A model generated the notes under the pieces. The model saw nothing but the letters and a program-made list of their open reading frames with translations. It was not told the DNA's origin and did no database searches. Positions 43,994-51,702 of a stretch of 64,000 bases of DNA are shown here, one piece after another. The position numbers were made by a program, and so were the translations under genes. The stretch is from Pseudomonas sp. MIACH (lineage in GTDB: Bacteria; Pseudomonadota; Gammaproteobacteria; Pseudomonadales; Pseudomonadaceae). Each line of letters begins with the position of its first letter. Position 1 is the stretch's first letter. The stretch spans positions 1 to 64,000 of the forward strand of contig NZ_LHVO01000033.1 of NCBI RefSeq assembly GCF_001269925.1, in the 5' to 3' direction.

Positions 43994-44584
43994 TTGAATA
44001 AAGCCCAAACGCTGTCCACGCGCTATGACCCCCGTGAGCTCTCTGATGAGGAGTTGGTCGCGCGCTCGCACACGGAGCTGTTTCACGTAACTCGCGCGTA
44101 CGAAGAATTGATGCGCAGATATCAACGCACTCTGTTCAACGTTTGTTCAAGGTATTTAGGGAACGATAGAGATGCGGACGATGTCTGTCAGGAAGTGATG
44201 CTCAAGGTGTTGTACGGCCTGAAGAACTTCGAGGGCAAATCGAAGTTCAAGACCTGGCTCTACAGCATCACCTACAACGAGTGCATCACGCAGTATCGGA
44301 AGGAACGGCGAAAGCGTCGCTTGATGGACGCTTTGAGTCTGGACCCCCTTGAGGAAGCGTCTGAAGAAAAGGCGCCGACACCCGAGGATAAGGGCGGACT
44401 CGATCGCTGGCTGGTGTATGTGAACCCGATTGACCGAGAAATTCTGGTGCTACGATTTGTCGCAGAGCTGGAATTCCAGGAAATCGCTGACATCATGCAC
44501 ATGGGTTTGAGTGCTACAAAAATGCGTTACAAACGTGCTCTTGATAAATTACGTGAGAAATTTGCGGACGAGACTGAAACTTAG
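43994..44584 (+). CDS. sigX: ECF sigma factor SigX
   Basis: SigX is an extracytoplasmic-function sigma factor of 196 residues that controls oprF, membrane fluidity and fatty-acid genes in Pseudomonas. Region 2 spans about 30-95 (VTRAYEELMRRYQRTLFNVCSRYLGNDRDADDVCQEVMLKV). Region 4 is near 135-190, with IADIMHMGLSATKMRYKRALDKLREKF. No anti-sigma gene follows, as is usual for sigX. The start is TTG at 43994, giving the known N-terminus MNKAQTLSTRYDPRELSDEELVARS; the ribosome site is weak. oprF follows after 107 bp. Confidence 0.95.
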   Translation: MNKAQTLSTRYDPRELSDEELVARSHTELFHVTRAYEELMRRYQRTLFNVCSRYLGNDRDADDVCQEVMLKVLYGLKNFEGKSKFKTWLYSITYNECITQYRKERRKRRLMDALSLDPLEEASEEKAPTPEDKGGLDRWLVYVNPIDREILVLRFVAELEFQEIADIMHMGLSATKMRYKRALDKLREKFADETET

Positions 44585-44691
44585 TGCGTGGCAAATATCT
44601 CTTACGTGTAGGCAAGTTCTGTTAGACTTGTCGCCGAGTTGTCCCCCGGTTTGTGGGACTGCTTTACAATCACCAGATGGGGATTTAACGG

Positions 44692-45672
44692 ATGAAACTG
44701 AAAAACACCTTGGGCTTGGCCATTGGTACTCTTATTGCCGCTACTTCTTTCGGCGCGCTGGCACAAGGCCAAGGCGCAGTTGAAGGCGAGCTGTTCTACA
44801 AAAAGCAGTTCAACGATAGCGTTAAGCACATCGAAGACGGCTACAATCCTGGCGCTCGCATCGGTTACTTCCTGACCGACGACCTGTCCTTGAACCTGTC
44901 GTATGACAAGACTAACCACACCCGTTCGAACGACGGTACTGGTAACCAGAAGATCAAAGGCGATACCGGCAGCCTGGTTGCCCAGTATCACTTCGGTCAA
45001 GCTGGCGTTGACAGCCTGCGTCCATACGTAGAAGGCGGTTTCGGTCACCAGAGCCGTACCAACGTACTGGCTGACGGCCACAGCGGTCGCGACCAGACTA
45101 CTTTCGCTACCGTTGGTACTGGCGTGAAGTACTACTTCACCAACAACCTGTACGCTCGTGCCGGTGTTGAAGCTGACTACGGTCTGGACAACGGCAAGTG
45201 GGATTACTCCGCACTGGTCGGCCTGGGCGTGAACTTCGGCGGTAACGCTGGCGCAGTTGCTCCAGCTCCTACCCCAGCACCAGCTCCAGAGCCAACTCCA
45301 GAGCCAGAAGCTCCAGTTGCTCAGGTTGTTCGTGTTGAGCTGGACGTTAAGTTCGACTTCGACAAGGCCGTTGTTAAGCCTAACAGCTACGGCGACGTGA
45401 AAAACCTGGCCGACTTCATGGCTCAGTACCCAGCTACCAACGTAGAAGTTGCTGGTCACACTGACTCCGTAGGTCCAGACGCTTACAACCAGAAGCTGTC
45501 CCAGCGTCGTGCTGACGCTGTTAAGCAAGTCCTGGTTAAAGACGGCGTGGCTCCTAGCCGTGTAACTGCTGTAGGTTACGGCGAATCCCGCCCAGTTGCT
45601 GACAACGCAACTGAAGCTGGTCGTGCTGTTAACCGTCGCGTAGAAGCGTCGGTTGAAGCTACCGCTCAGTAA
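44692..45672 (+). CDS. oprF: Major outer-membrane porin OprF
   Basis: OprF is the major non-specific porin and peptidoglycan anchor of Pseudomonas. It has 326 residues. A signal peptide (about 1-24, ending ALAQ) is followed by an 8-strand N-terminal beta barrel (to about 185) and a Pro/Ala-rich hinge (about 190-215). The C-terminal OmpA domain has NVEVAGHTDSVGPDAYNQKLSQRRA (near 255-280). Codon use is that of a very highly expressed gene. No cysteines are seen in the hinge, unlike P. aeruginosa OprF. It is preceded by sigX and ends at a strong intrinsic terminator. Confidence 0.97.
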   Translation: MKLKNTLGLAIGTLIAATSFGALAQGQGAVEGELFYKKQFNDSVKHIEDGYNPGARIGYFLTDDLSLNLSYDKTNHTRSNDGTGNQKIKGDTGSLVAQYHFGQAGVDSLRPYVEGGFGHQSRTNVLADGHSGRDQTTFATVGTGVKYYFTNNLYARAGVEADYGLDNGKWDYSALVGLGVNFGGNAGAVAPAPTPAPAPEPTPEPEAPVAQVVRVELDVKFDFDKAVVKPNSYGDVKNLADFMAQYPATNVEVAGHTDSVGPDAYNQKLSQRRADAVKQVLVKDGVAPSRVTAVGYGESRPVADNATEAGRAVNRRVEASVEATAQ

Positions 45673-45690
45673 TTACTGAGATGTAGAAAA

Positions 45691-45716
45691 AACCCGGCTT
45701 CGGCCGGGTTTTTTTT
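45691..45716 (+). terminator. oprF terminator
   Basis: AACCCGGC-TTCG-GCCGGGTT followed by a run of T. The perfect 8-bp stem with a TTCG tetraloop ends 38 bases past the oprF stop. It is also close to the convergent cobA stop at 45732 and could serve both. Confidence 0.93.
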
Positions 45717-45731
45717 CGCCTGGAATTTGTC

Positions 45732-46475
45732 TCAGGCACTGACTGCGGTAGCGACACACGCCGTCTGTTCGGCGTCCGCCACATGGCCGATCACCAGAAT
45801 CGCCGGGCTCTTCAAGGCAAATGCCTGTGCGTCTTCATGCATCCGCGACAGCTCACTGCGGCATTCGCGCTGCTGGGGCAGTGATGCGTTTTCGATCATC
45901 GCCACCGGCATATTTGCTGCCATCCCACCTTCCAGCAATTGCTGGCGAATTTCCTCCAGCTTGGCCACTCCCATATACACCACCAATGTCGTCCCGCCTT
46001 CCGCCAGCGCGCGCCAATTAAGGCTGCTGTCATCCTGGGTGTGGGCCGTGACCAGGGTCACACCGCGGCTGACACCGCGCAACGTCAGTGGAATTGCGCA
46101 ATTCGTTGCGCCCGCCAGCCCGGCGGTAATCCCGTTGACCAACTCCACCTCGACGCCGCGCTCACGCAGCCACATCGCCTCTTCGCCGCCGCGCCCGAAA
46201 ATGCACGGGTCGCCCCCCTTGAGCCGCACCACGCACTTGCCTTGGCGGGCGTAACGCAACATCAGGCGGTGGATAAACGCCTGCGGGGTCGAGCGGCAGC
46301 CGCCGCGTTTGCCGACCGTGATCACTCGCGCCTTGGCGCAATGCTCCAGCACCGCCGGGTTGACCAAATCATCGATCAGCACCACGTCGGCTTCGTGCAT
46401 GGCCCGTACAGCCTTGAGCGTCAACAACTCCGGGTCGCCAGGGCCCGCGCCCACCAGCCAGACTTTTGCGTTCAT
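45732..46475 (-). CDS. cobA: Uroporphyrinogen-III C-methyltransferase
   Basis: CobA adds two methyl groups from SAM to uroporphyrinogen III, making precorrin-2 for siroheme (nitrite and sulfite reductase cofactor) and cobalamin. It has 247 residues. SUMT signatures are VGAGPGDPELLTLKAVRAM at the N-terminus, VVRLKGGDPCIFGRGGEEA (near 80-98), and the C-terminal MIENASLPQQR (near 190). It is the last gene of the nitrate operon and starts 27 bases after the kinase gene's stop. In P. aeruginosa nirB, nirD and nasC lie between these two genes; here they are absent. Confidence 0.93.
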   Translation of the reverse strand: MNAKVWLVGAGPGDPELLTLKAVRAMHEADVVLIDDLVNPAVLEHCAKARVITVGKRGGCRSTPQAFIHRLMLRYARQGKCVVRLKGGDPCIFGRGGEEAMWLRERGVEVELVNGITAGLAGATNCAIPLTLRGVSRGVTLVTAHTQDDSSLNWRALAEGGTTLVVYMGVAKLEEIRQQLLEGGMAANMPVAMIENASLPQQRECRSELSRMHEDAQAFALKSPAILVIGHVADAEQTACVATAVSA

Positions 46476-46501
46476 GGGTTTTTCCTCGTCGAGAGCTGAC
46501 G

Positions 46502-48172
46502 TCAGCTGTGAAAGAGTGAATACAGAAGAATCAGATTGATCAGCATCGAGACCAGCCCCAAGGTGCGCCAGACCTTCAACGGTTCGCGCTCCAGCAGGGG
46601 CCTGGGGCGGATGCTCAGTTCCTGGCGGTCAGCCTGTTCAAGCACCCGCAGCCATTCCTCGGCGGTTTCGTAGCGATGCGCCGGCTGTGCGGCCACGGCC
46701 CGTTCCAGGCTCAGGGGCAGCCAATCCGGGAGATCCGGGCGATAGCGGCTGGCGCTGACCGCCTGGGCAAAGCGCGGCCGTTGGAAGGCTTCGATTTCCC
46801 CGTAGGGGTAATGCCCGGTCAACAGGTAATACAAGGTGACACCCACGCTGTACAAATCCTGTTGGGCTGTGGGACGGTCGCCATTGAACGCTTCGGGTGC
46901 GATAAAACTCGGGGTGCCGGGCAGTACATGGGCACGGTCCTCTGAAAGACCGGGGCAGTAGGCCAGACCGAAATCCAGCACGCGCAATTCACCGTCATCC
47001 CCCAGCAGCAGGTTTTCCGGCTTGATGTCGCGGTGCAGGATCTGCCGTCGATGCAGCATGCCCACTGCGCGCAGCAAACGTTCGGCCACGGACTGCCATT
47101 GCGCCAGCGGCAATGGGCCTTGGTGCTGGAACAGATCGGCCAGGGTTTGCCCTGGGTATTCACGCATCACGTAGTACAAGTGCTGGCGCCCGCTGGCGGC
47201 ATGCACTTCAGGAAATGCGCGCCCGGCTACCCGCCGCAGAAACCACTCTTCCGACAGTAATGCCTGGCCGGCGTCGCTGTCGTCGTCGCGGCTCAGTGGC
47301 AGGGTTTTCAGCAGCCAGGGTTGCTGTTGGGCATCGCGCACCCGGTACAGCAATGACTGCCTGCTTTGCGCCACCACGGTGTCCACCTGCCAGCCTTCAA
47401 AGCGTTGCCCGGATTTCAGCAGCGGTGGCAAGGGCCATTGCTGCAATTGCACCAGGGCGTCGCCGAGCGTGGCGGCGCCGAGTGTGTCGACGCGCACCAG
47501 CAAGGCGCTGGCATTGTCCTGGCTGCCCGCCAGGTGTGCGGCGCTGACCAGTGTGGTTACCGCCAAGTCCAGGTCGGTTTGTTCGCGCAGGATCGCGCTG
47601 ATGCTGTGATCGCCCAGCGTGGCCCAGACGCCATCGCTGAGCAGCAGGAAGCACTCACCTTCGCGCAATTGGCCGTCGAGAAAATCCAGCACCAGGTGCT
47701 GATCCAGACCGAGGGCACGTTTGAGCACATGCTGCATGCCTGGCTGTTCCCACACGTGATCTTCACTGATGCGCTGCAACTCACCGTCCAGCCAGCGATA
47801 CACCCGGCAATCACCGACATGGGCCAGGGTGAAGCGCTGGCCGCGAAATACCAAGGCACTGAGGGTGGTCAACAGCGGCTGGCCGCCGCCATTGGCCTGC
47901 AACCAGCGATTTTGCGCCAGCAGCAAACGCTCCAATGCCTGTGCCACCCCCCAGGTTTGCGGCGTGGCGTAGTAATCCAGGGCCAGAGCCTGCAAGGTCG
48001 AGCGTGCGGCCAGGCCGCCGTCGGCGCACTGGCTCACACCGTCGGCCATGGCGCACAGGTAGCCTTTGCTCGCCGCCAGTTCCGCTGCGGGGGTGACGAC
48101 CCGCAGTGCATCCTGGTTTTCCGCCCGTGGGCCGATGGCGCTGGCATGGGCGACGCTCAGTTGCAGACTCAT
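46502..48172 (-). CDS. Fused PP2C phosphatase - Ser/Thr kinase membrane protein
   Basis: Two opposing signalling domains lie in one chain of 556 residues. The N-terminal PP2C phosphatase (about 1-235) has ENQDALRV and CAMADGVSQCADGG metal-site motifs. A eukaryotic-type kinase (about 260-520) has HRDIKPENLLL (catalytic loop near 395), LDFGLAYCPG (near 415) and GTPSFIAPE. A single C-terminal membrane helix (about 535-555) anchors it. The ATG at 48172 overlaps the nasA stop as TGATG. The same fusion accompanies the nitrate transporter in other pseudomonads. The role in nitrate assimilation is not known to me, but linkage suggests it modulates NasA or its partners. Confidence 0.9.
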   Translation of the reverse strand: MSLQLSVAHASAIGPRAENQDALRVVTPAAELAASKGYLCAMADGVSQCADGGLAARSTLQALALDYYATPQTWGVAQALERLLLAQNRWLQANGGGQPLLTTLSALVFRGQRFTLAHVGDCRVYRWLDGELQRISEDHVWEQPGMQHVLKRALGLDQHLVLDFLDGQLREGECFLLLSDGVWATLGDHSISAILREQTDLDLAVTTLVSAAHLAGSQDNASALLVRVDTLGAATLGDALVQLQQWPLPPLLKSGQRFEGWQVDTVVAQSRQSLLYRVRDAQQQPWLLKTLPLSRDDDSDAGQALLSEEWFLRRVAGRAFPEVHAASGRQHLYYVMREYPGQTLADLFQHQGPLPLAQWQSVAERLLRAVGMLHRRQILHRDIKPENLLLGDDGELRVLDFGLAYCPGLSEDRAHVLPGTPSFIAPEAFNGDRPTAQQDLYSVGVTLYYLLTGHYPYGEIEAFQRPRFAQAVSASRYRPDLPDWLPLSLERAVAAQPAHRYETAEEWLRVLEQADRQELSIRPRPLLEREPLKVWRTLGLVSMLINLILLYSLFHS

Positions 48173-49383
48173 CAGACGCGTGCGGCGGTCACTGCCGCCG
48201 AACCCCAGGTGGTTCTCCAGCGACGTTTGACGCCGTGCAGGCCGAACCAGGCCAGTACGCCCAGGCTGGCGAACAACCACAAGGCCAACTGATAGCTACC
48301 GGTGCTTTGCTTGATCGCGCCCATGCCTGCCGCCAGGGCAAAACCGCCGATACCGCCGGCCATGCCGATCAAGCCGGTCATCACGCCGATCTCACGCCGA
48401 AAACGCTGTGGCACCAACTGGAACACCGCACCATTGCCCGCGCCCAGGCCGAGCATGGTGCAGACGAAGAGGGCCAGTGCGGCATAGGAACTGGGCAGGT
48501 TGAACCCCACCGCCGCAATGCAGATCGCTGCGACGCTGTACATGCCGAGCAGGGTGCGGATCCCGCCGAAACGGTCGGCCAATGCTCCGCCCAATGGGCG
48601 CATCAGGCTGCCACCGAACACGCAGGCGGCGGTGTAGTAGCCGGCAGTCATGGGGCTCAGGCCGTATTGGTCGTTGAAATAGCCGGGCAGGGCGCTGGCC
48701 AGGCCGATAAAACCGCCGAAGGTCACGCTGTAGAAAAACATGAACCACCAGCTGTCGCGGTCGCCCAGGGCCTTGAAGTAATCGGCCATGGACTTGGCTT
48801 TAGGCCGCTCGGGCGCGTTGCGCGCCAGCCAGGCGAAGACGATCAGGGTCAGGATCAACGGAATCAGTGCGAAGCCGAACACGTTGCTCCAGCCAAACGC
48901 CGCCGCCAACACCGGGGCCAGCAGGGCCGCGAAGACCGTGCCCGAGTTACCGGCCCCGGCGATGCCCATGGCCTTGCCCTGGTGTTCGGCGGGGTACCAT
49001 TGGGATGCCAGCGGCAGCGCCACCGCGAAGGATGCGCCGGCCATGCCGAGGAACAGTCCCAGCAACAAGGCTTGTTCGTAGCTGTGAATCCCCAGTTTCC
49101 AGGCGCCGAACAAGGCGACGATCACAATCACCTGGCCGATCAGCCCGGCGGTCTTGGGCGACAGCTTGTCCGCCAGCATGCCCATCAGGAAGCGCAATAC
49201 CGCACCTGCCAGGATCGGCGTCGCCACCATCAGGCCGCGTTGCTGGGTGGTCAGGTGCAGGTCGGCGGCGATCTGCACCGCCAGGGGGCCCAACAAATAC
49301 CAGACCATGAAGCTCAGGTCGAAATACAGGAACGCGGCAAACAGGGTCGGGGTGTGCCCGGATTTCCAGAAGCTTGATTTCAT
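48172..49383 (-). CDS. nasA: Assimilatory nitrate/nitrite transporter (NNP family)
   Basis: This MFS transporter of the nitrate/nitrite porter family has 403 residues and twelve helices. The N-terminal FLYFDLSFMVWYLLGPLAVQIAADL (near 17-40) and the nitrate-signature Gly-rich segments GLFLGMAGASFAVALPLAS (near 100) and GAGNGAVFQLVPQRF (near 330) fit NasA/NarK. The ATG at 49383 is the family start; the longer frame to 49548 crosses the leader terminator. It is preceded by a sigma-54 promoter and an ANTAR-type leader (49480-49593), so expression should need nitrogen limitation plus NasT antitermination. Confidence 0.92.
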   Translation of the reverse strand: MKSSFWKSGHTPTLFAAFLYFDLSFMVWYLLGPLAVQIAADLHLTTQQRGLMVATPILAGAVLRFLMGMLADKLSPKTAGLIGQVIVIVALFGAWKLGIHSYEQALLLGLFLGMAGASFAVALPLASQWYPAEHQGKAMGIAGAGNSGTVFAALLAPVLAAAFGWSNVFGFALIPLILTLIVFAWLARNAPERPKAKSMADYFKALGDRDSWWFMFFYSVTFGGFIGLASALPGYFNDQYGLSPMTAGYYTAACVFGGSLMRPLGGALADRFGGIRTLLGMYSVAAICIAAVGFNLPSSYAALALFVCTMLGLGAGNGAVFQLVPQRFRREIGVMTGLIGMAGGIGGFALAAGMGAIKQSTGSYQLALWLFASLGVLAWFGLHGVKRRWRTTWGSAAVTAARV

Positions 49384-49479
49384 CACGCACCTCAACGGTT
49401 GGGAGTCTTGTAAGAAGGCCTGGTGATGGAGCCGCCGGCTGCGGCCGCCCCACCGGCCCCGTGCTACGGGGGCCAAAAC

Positions 49480-49563
49480 AAAAAAACGCCGCCACCGGGT
49501 TCGCGAGGGCAAACCGGGTGTGCGACGTCTTTGTCGTGGAAGGGGCAACCGCCGTTGGTTACC
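49480..49563 (-). promoter_or_regulatory. NasT-responsive ANTAR leader of nasA, with terminator
   Basis: Read on the minus strand, hairpin 1 (49563-49544) has loop AACGGC closed by GGTAACC/GGTTGCC. Hairpin 2 (49536-49523) has loop AAAGAC closed by CGAC/GTCG. Both hexaloops have A at position 1 and G at position 4, the ANTAR recognition rule. The 3' strand of hairpin 2 is part of CGTCGC, which pairs with GCGGCG to form a long terminator stem ending in seven T (to 49480). NasT binding to the two hairpins should prevent the terminator and allow nasA expression. Confidence 0.85.
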
Positions 49564-49577
49564 TGTAATGATTACTT

Positions 49578-49593
49578 AGCAAGTCCTGCGCCA
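49578..49593 (-). promoter_or_regulatory. Sigma-54 promoter of nasA
   Basis: The minus-strand sequence TGGCGCAGGACTTGCT matches the -24/-12 consensus TGGCACrnnnnTTGCw with one difference. The predicted start, near 49567, is just before ANTAR hairpin 1. NtrC control is the expected consequence. Confidence 0.78.
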
Positions 49594-49638
49594 ACACGCT
49601 GACCGTAGTGGTGTTGGATAAGACCGCATCTACCGGGT

Positions 49639-50214
49639 TCATCCGAGCAATTCACTCATGGCGATAATCTGCTCTGCCACCTGGATCAGTTTCTGCTGGC
49701 GGCTCATGGCCTGGCGGCGCATCAGGGTGTAGGCCTCTTCCTCATTGCAGGCCTTCATTTTCATCAGCATGCCCTTGGCCAGCTCGATGCGCTTGCGCTC
49801 GGCCAACTGCTGGTCCCGCGCTTGCAGCTGGGCGCGCAAGGCCTGGTCGCTCTCGAAGCGGGCCATGGCCACGTCGAGGATCGGTTGCAGGCGCTGGGCT
49901 TGAATGCCTTCAACGATATAGGCGCTGACGCCGGACTTGATCGCCTGGCGCATCACATTCGGGTCGTGCTCGTCGGTAAACATCACGATGGGCCGGGGCT
50001 GGTCGCGGCTGACCAGCACCACTTGCTCCATCACATCGCGGCCGGGTGACTCGGTATCGATCAGGATGACGTCCGGGCGCACCGTTTCGACGCGCGCCGG
50101 CAGGTCGATGGTCAGGCCGGACTCATCGATCACCTCGAAGCCGGCCTCGATCAGCGCTGCGCGCAAACGCCCGACTTTGCGCGGTGTGTCGTTGATCAAC
50201 AGGATTCGCAGCAT
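49639..50214 (-). CDS. nasT: NasT, ANTAR-domain antiterminator
   Basis: NasT is a response-regulator-like RNA-binding protein of 191 residues. The receiver-like domain (about 1-120) has MLRILLINDTPRK and VILIDTESPG. The C-terminal ANTAR helices (about 135-190) include RIELAKGMLMKMKACNEEEAYTLMRRQAM. It releases NasS when nitrate is present and binds paired hexaloop hairpins in target leaders. The ATG at 50214 was chosen over 50268, since it gives the receiver strand at the N-terminus. It follows nasS on the same strand and precedes the nasA leader, which carries its target hairpins. Confidence 0.94.
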   Translation of the reverse strand: MLRILLINDTPRKVGRLRAALIEAGFEVIDESGLTIDLPARVETVRPDVILIDTESPGRDVMEQVVLVSRDQPRPIVMFTDEHDPNVMRQAIKSGVSAYIVEGIQAQRLQPILDVAMARFESDQALRAQLQARDQQLAERKRIELAKGMLMKMKACNEEEAYTLMRRQAMSRQQKLIQVAEQIIAMSELLG

Positions 50215-50227
50215 ACATGTGCTCCTG

Positions 50228-51454
50228 TCAGCGCAAGGCTTGGCGATGAGTGTGGTCGGCCAGGGCATGCAGGCGGAAGCTGCGGGCGTAGCCGATGGGG
50301 TCCGAGCCGTCCCAGACCTTGCCGTCGATCAGTTGGCTGCTGCGCATGTCCTGGCGTTGCGCAGCAATGCCCAAGGCATCGGCCGCCTGACGATACAGTG
50401 CCAGTTGCTGGACCTGGCGGGCCACACCCAAATAGTCAGGGTCATCGCGCAGCAGGCCCCAGCGCCGGAACTGGGTCATGAACCACATGCCATCAGAGAG
50501 GTACGGCAGGTTCACTTCGCCGTCGGCAAAAAAACGCAAGGCATGGGGATCCTGCCAGTGATTGCCCAGGCCGTCGTCATAGGCGCCCAGCAGGCGGGGT
50601 TCAATGCAGTCGAGCGGCGCGTCGAGGTATTCGCGGCCGCTGAGCAATTGCGCGGTAGAACGGCGATTTTCGGTACTTTCTTCAATAAACCGGCTGGCTT
50701 CCAGGATGGCCATTACCAATACGCGGGCGGTGTTGGGGTATTGGTCGACGAAGGCCTGGGTGCAGCCGAGTACCTTTTCCGGATGATTCGGCCAGATCGC
50801 CTGAGTGGTTGCCAGGGTAAAGCCCTGGTTTTGCGCTACCGCGCTGGCACTCCAGGGTTCACCGACGCAAAAACCGTCGATACGCCCGGCTTGCAGGTGA
50901 GCAACCATTTGCGGCGGCGGTACCACGACGCTGTCGACATCCTGTAGCGGATGAATGCCCTGGCTCGCCAGCCAGTAGTACAACCACAGGGCATGGGTGC
51001 CGGTGGGAAAGGTCTGGGCGAAGGTCAGTTTTGTTCGGCTTTGGTGCACGTGGCGGTCCAGTGCCTCAGGAGTGACCACTCCCTGCTGTTGCAGGCTGTG
51101 GGACAGGTTGATGCTTTGACCGTTCTGGTTCAGCCCCATCAAGACTGCCATGTCGGTAGGCACGACACCGCCGATGCCCAGGTGCACGGCATAGATCAAC
51201 CCGTACAGACTGTGGGCGGCGTCCAGTTCGCCGCTGACCAGTTTGTCCCGTAGGTTGGCCCATGAGGATTGGCGCTTGAGGTTCAGGGTCAGTCCATAGG
51301 GTTGAGCGAAACCCTGGGTCGCCGCCACCACCAAGGAGGCGCAGTCGCTTAAGGCCATGAACCCCAGGTCAAGGCTGCTTTTCTCCGGGGCATCACTGCC
51401 GTTGACCCACGCCAGCGGGTCGTTCACCGGGCTGTTGCCAACCGAATCGTTCAT
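50228..51454 (-). CDS. nasS: NasS, nitrate-sensing partner of NasT
   Basis: NasS resembles a nitrate-binding protein of the NrtA/CmpA type but has no signal peptide, so it stays in the cytoplasm. It holds NasT inactive until nitrate or nitrite binds. It has 408 residues, with NrtA-like segments LDLGFMALSDCASLVVAATQGFAQPYGL (near 27-55), HLQAGRIDGFCVGEPWSA (near 185) and the conserved C-terminal half. I chose the ATG at 51454 behind AAAGGTAGG; GTG 51460 is also in frame. It is preceded by its own sigma-54 promoter and ANTAR-type leader. Confidence 0.92.
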   Translation of the reverse strand: MNDSVGNSPVNDPLAWVNGSDAPEKSSLDLGFMALSDCASLVVAATQGFAQPYGLTLNLKRQSSWANLRDKLVSGELDAAHSLYGLIYAVHLGIGGVVPTDMAVLMGLNQNGQSINLSHSLQQQGVVTPEALDRHVHQSRTKLTFAQTFPTGTHALWLYYWLASQGIHPLQDVDSVVVPPPQMVAHLQAGRIDGFCVGEPWSASAVAQNQGFTLATTQAIWPNHPEKVLGCTQAFVDQYPNTARVLVMAILEASRFIEESTENRRSTAQLLSGREYLDAPLDCIEPRLLGAYDDGLGNHWQDPHALRFFADGEVNLPYLSDGMWFMTQFRRWGLLRDDPDYLGVARQVQQLALYRQAADALGIAAQRQDMRSSQLIDGKVWDGSDPIGYARSFRLHALADHTHRQALR

Positions 51455-51474
51455 CAACACCTACCTTTTCTTTC

Positions 51475-51563
51475 AAAAAAAAGCGTCGTTCCCTCAGATG
51501 GCGATGCAAGGCCATTGCGGGTAACGACGCCTTTGTCCGTAAGCTCGCTCCGCCGTTGGTGCG
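51475..51563 (-). promoter_or_regulatory. ANTAR-type leader of nasST, with terminator
   Basis: On the minus strand, hairpin 1 (51563-51546) has the same AACGGC loop as the nasA leader, closed by CGCACC/GGAGCG with one A-A mismatch. Hairpin 2 (51537-51526) has loop AAAGGC closed by GAC/GTC. Both loops obey the A1/G4 rule, and the 17-base spacing between them is close to the 18 of nasA. The terminator stem GCGTCGTTaCCC/GGGaACGACGC ends in eight T (to 51475), and its 5' strand overlaps hairpin 2. This predicts that NasT also controls its own operon. Confidence 0.75.
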
Positions 51564-51582
51564 CGCTTTATAGAAAGTGCAA

Positions 51583-51598
51583 AGCAAGGCACATGCCA
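51583..51598 (-). promoter_or_regulatory. Sigma-54 promoter of nasST
   Basis: The minus-strand sequence TGGCATGTGCCTTGCT matches the sigma-54 consensus with one difference. The predicted start near 51571 lies directly before ANTAR hairpin 1, the same architecture as the nasA promoter. Confidence 0.78.
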
Positions 51599-51702
51599 CG
51601 GTCCGGCAGGCGCAGTCAGCCGTCAACTTTCCATCAAGATTGAAAAAGGGCTGCCTCTCAGTATGGCCGCCTCTTACTGCCAGACCGCCCAGGATATCCA
51701 CG

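Noticed and set aside
44602..45528. A 308-codon open frame antisense to oprF, serine/valine-rich
   Set aside because: It is a shadow of the oprF codon pattern. No signal peptide, domain or ribosome site supports it.
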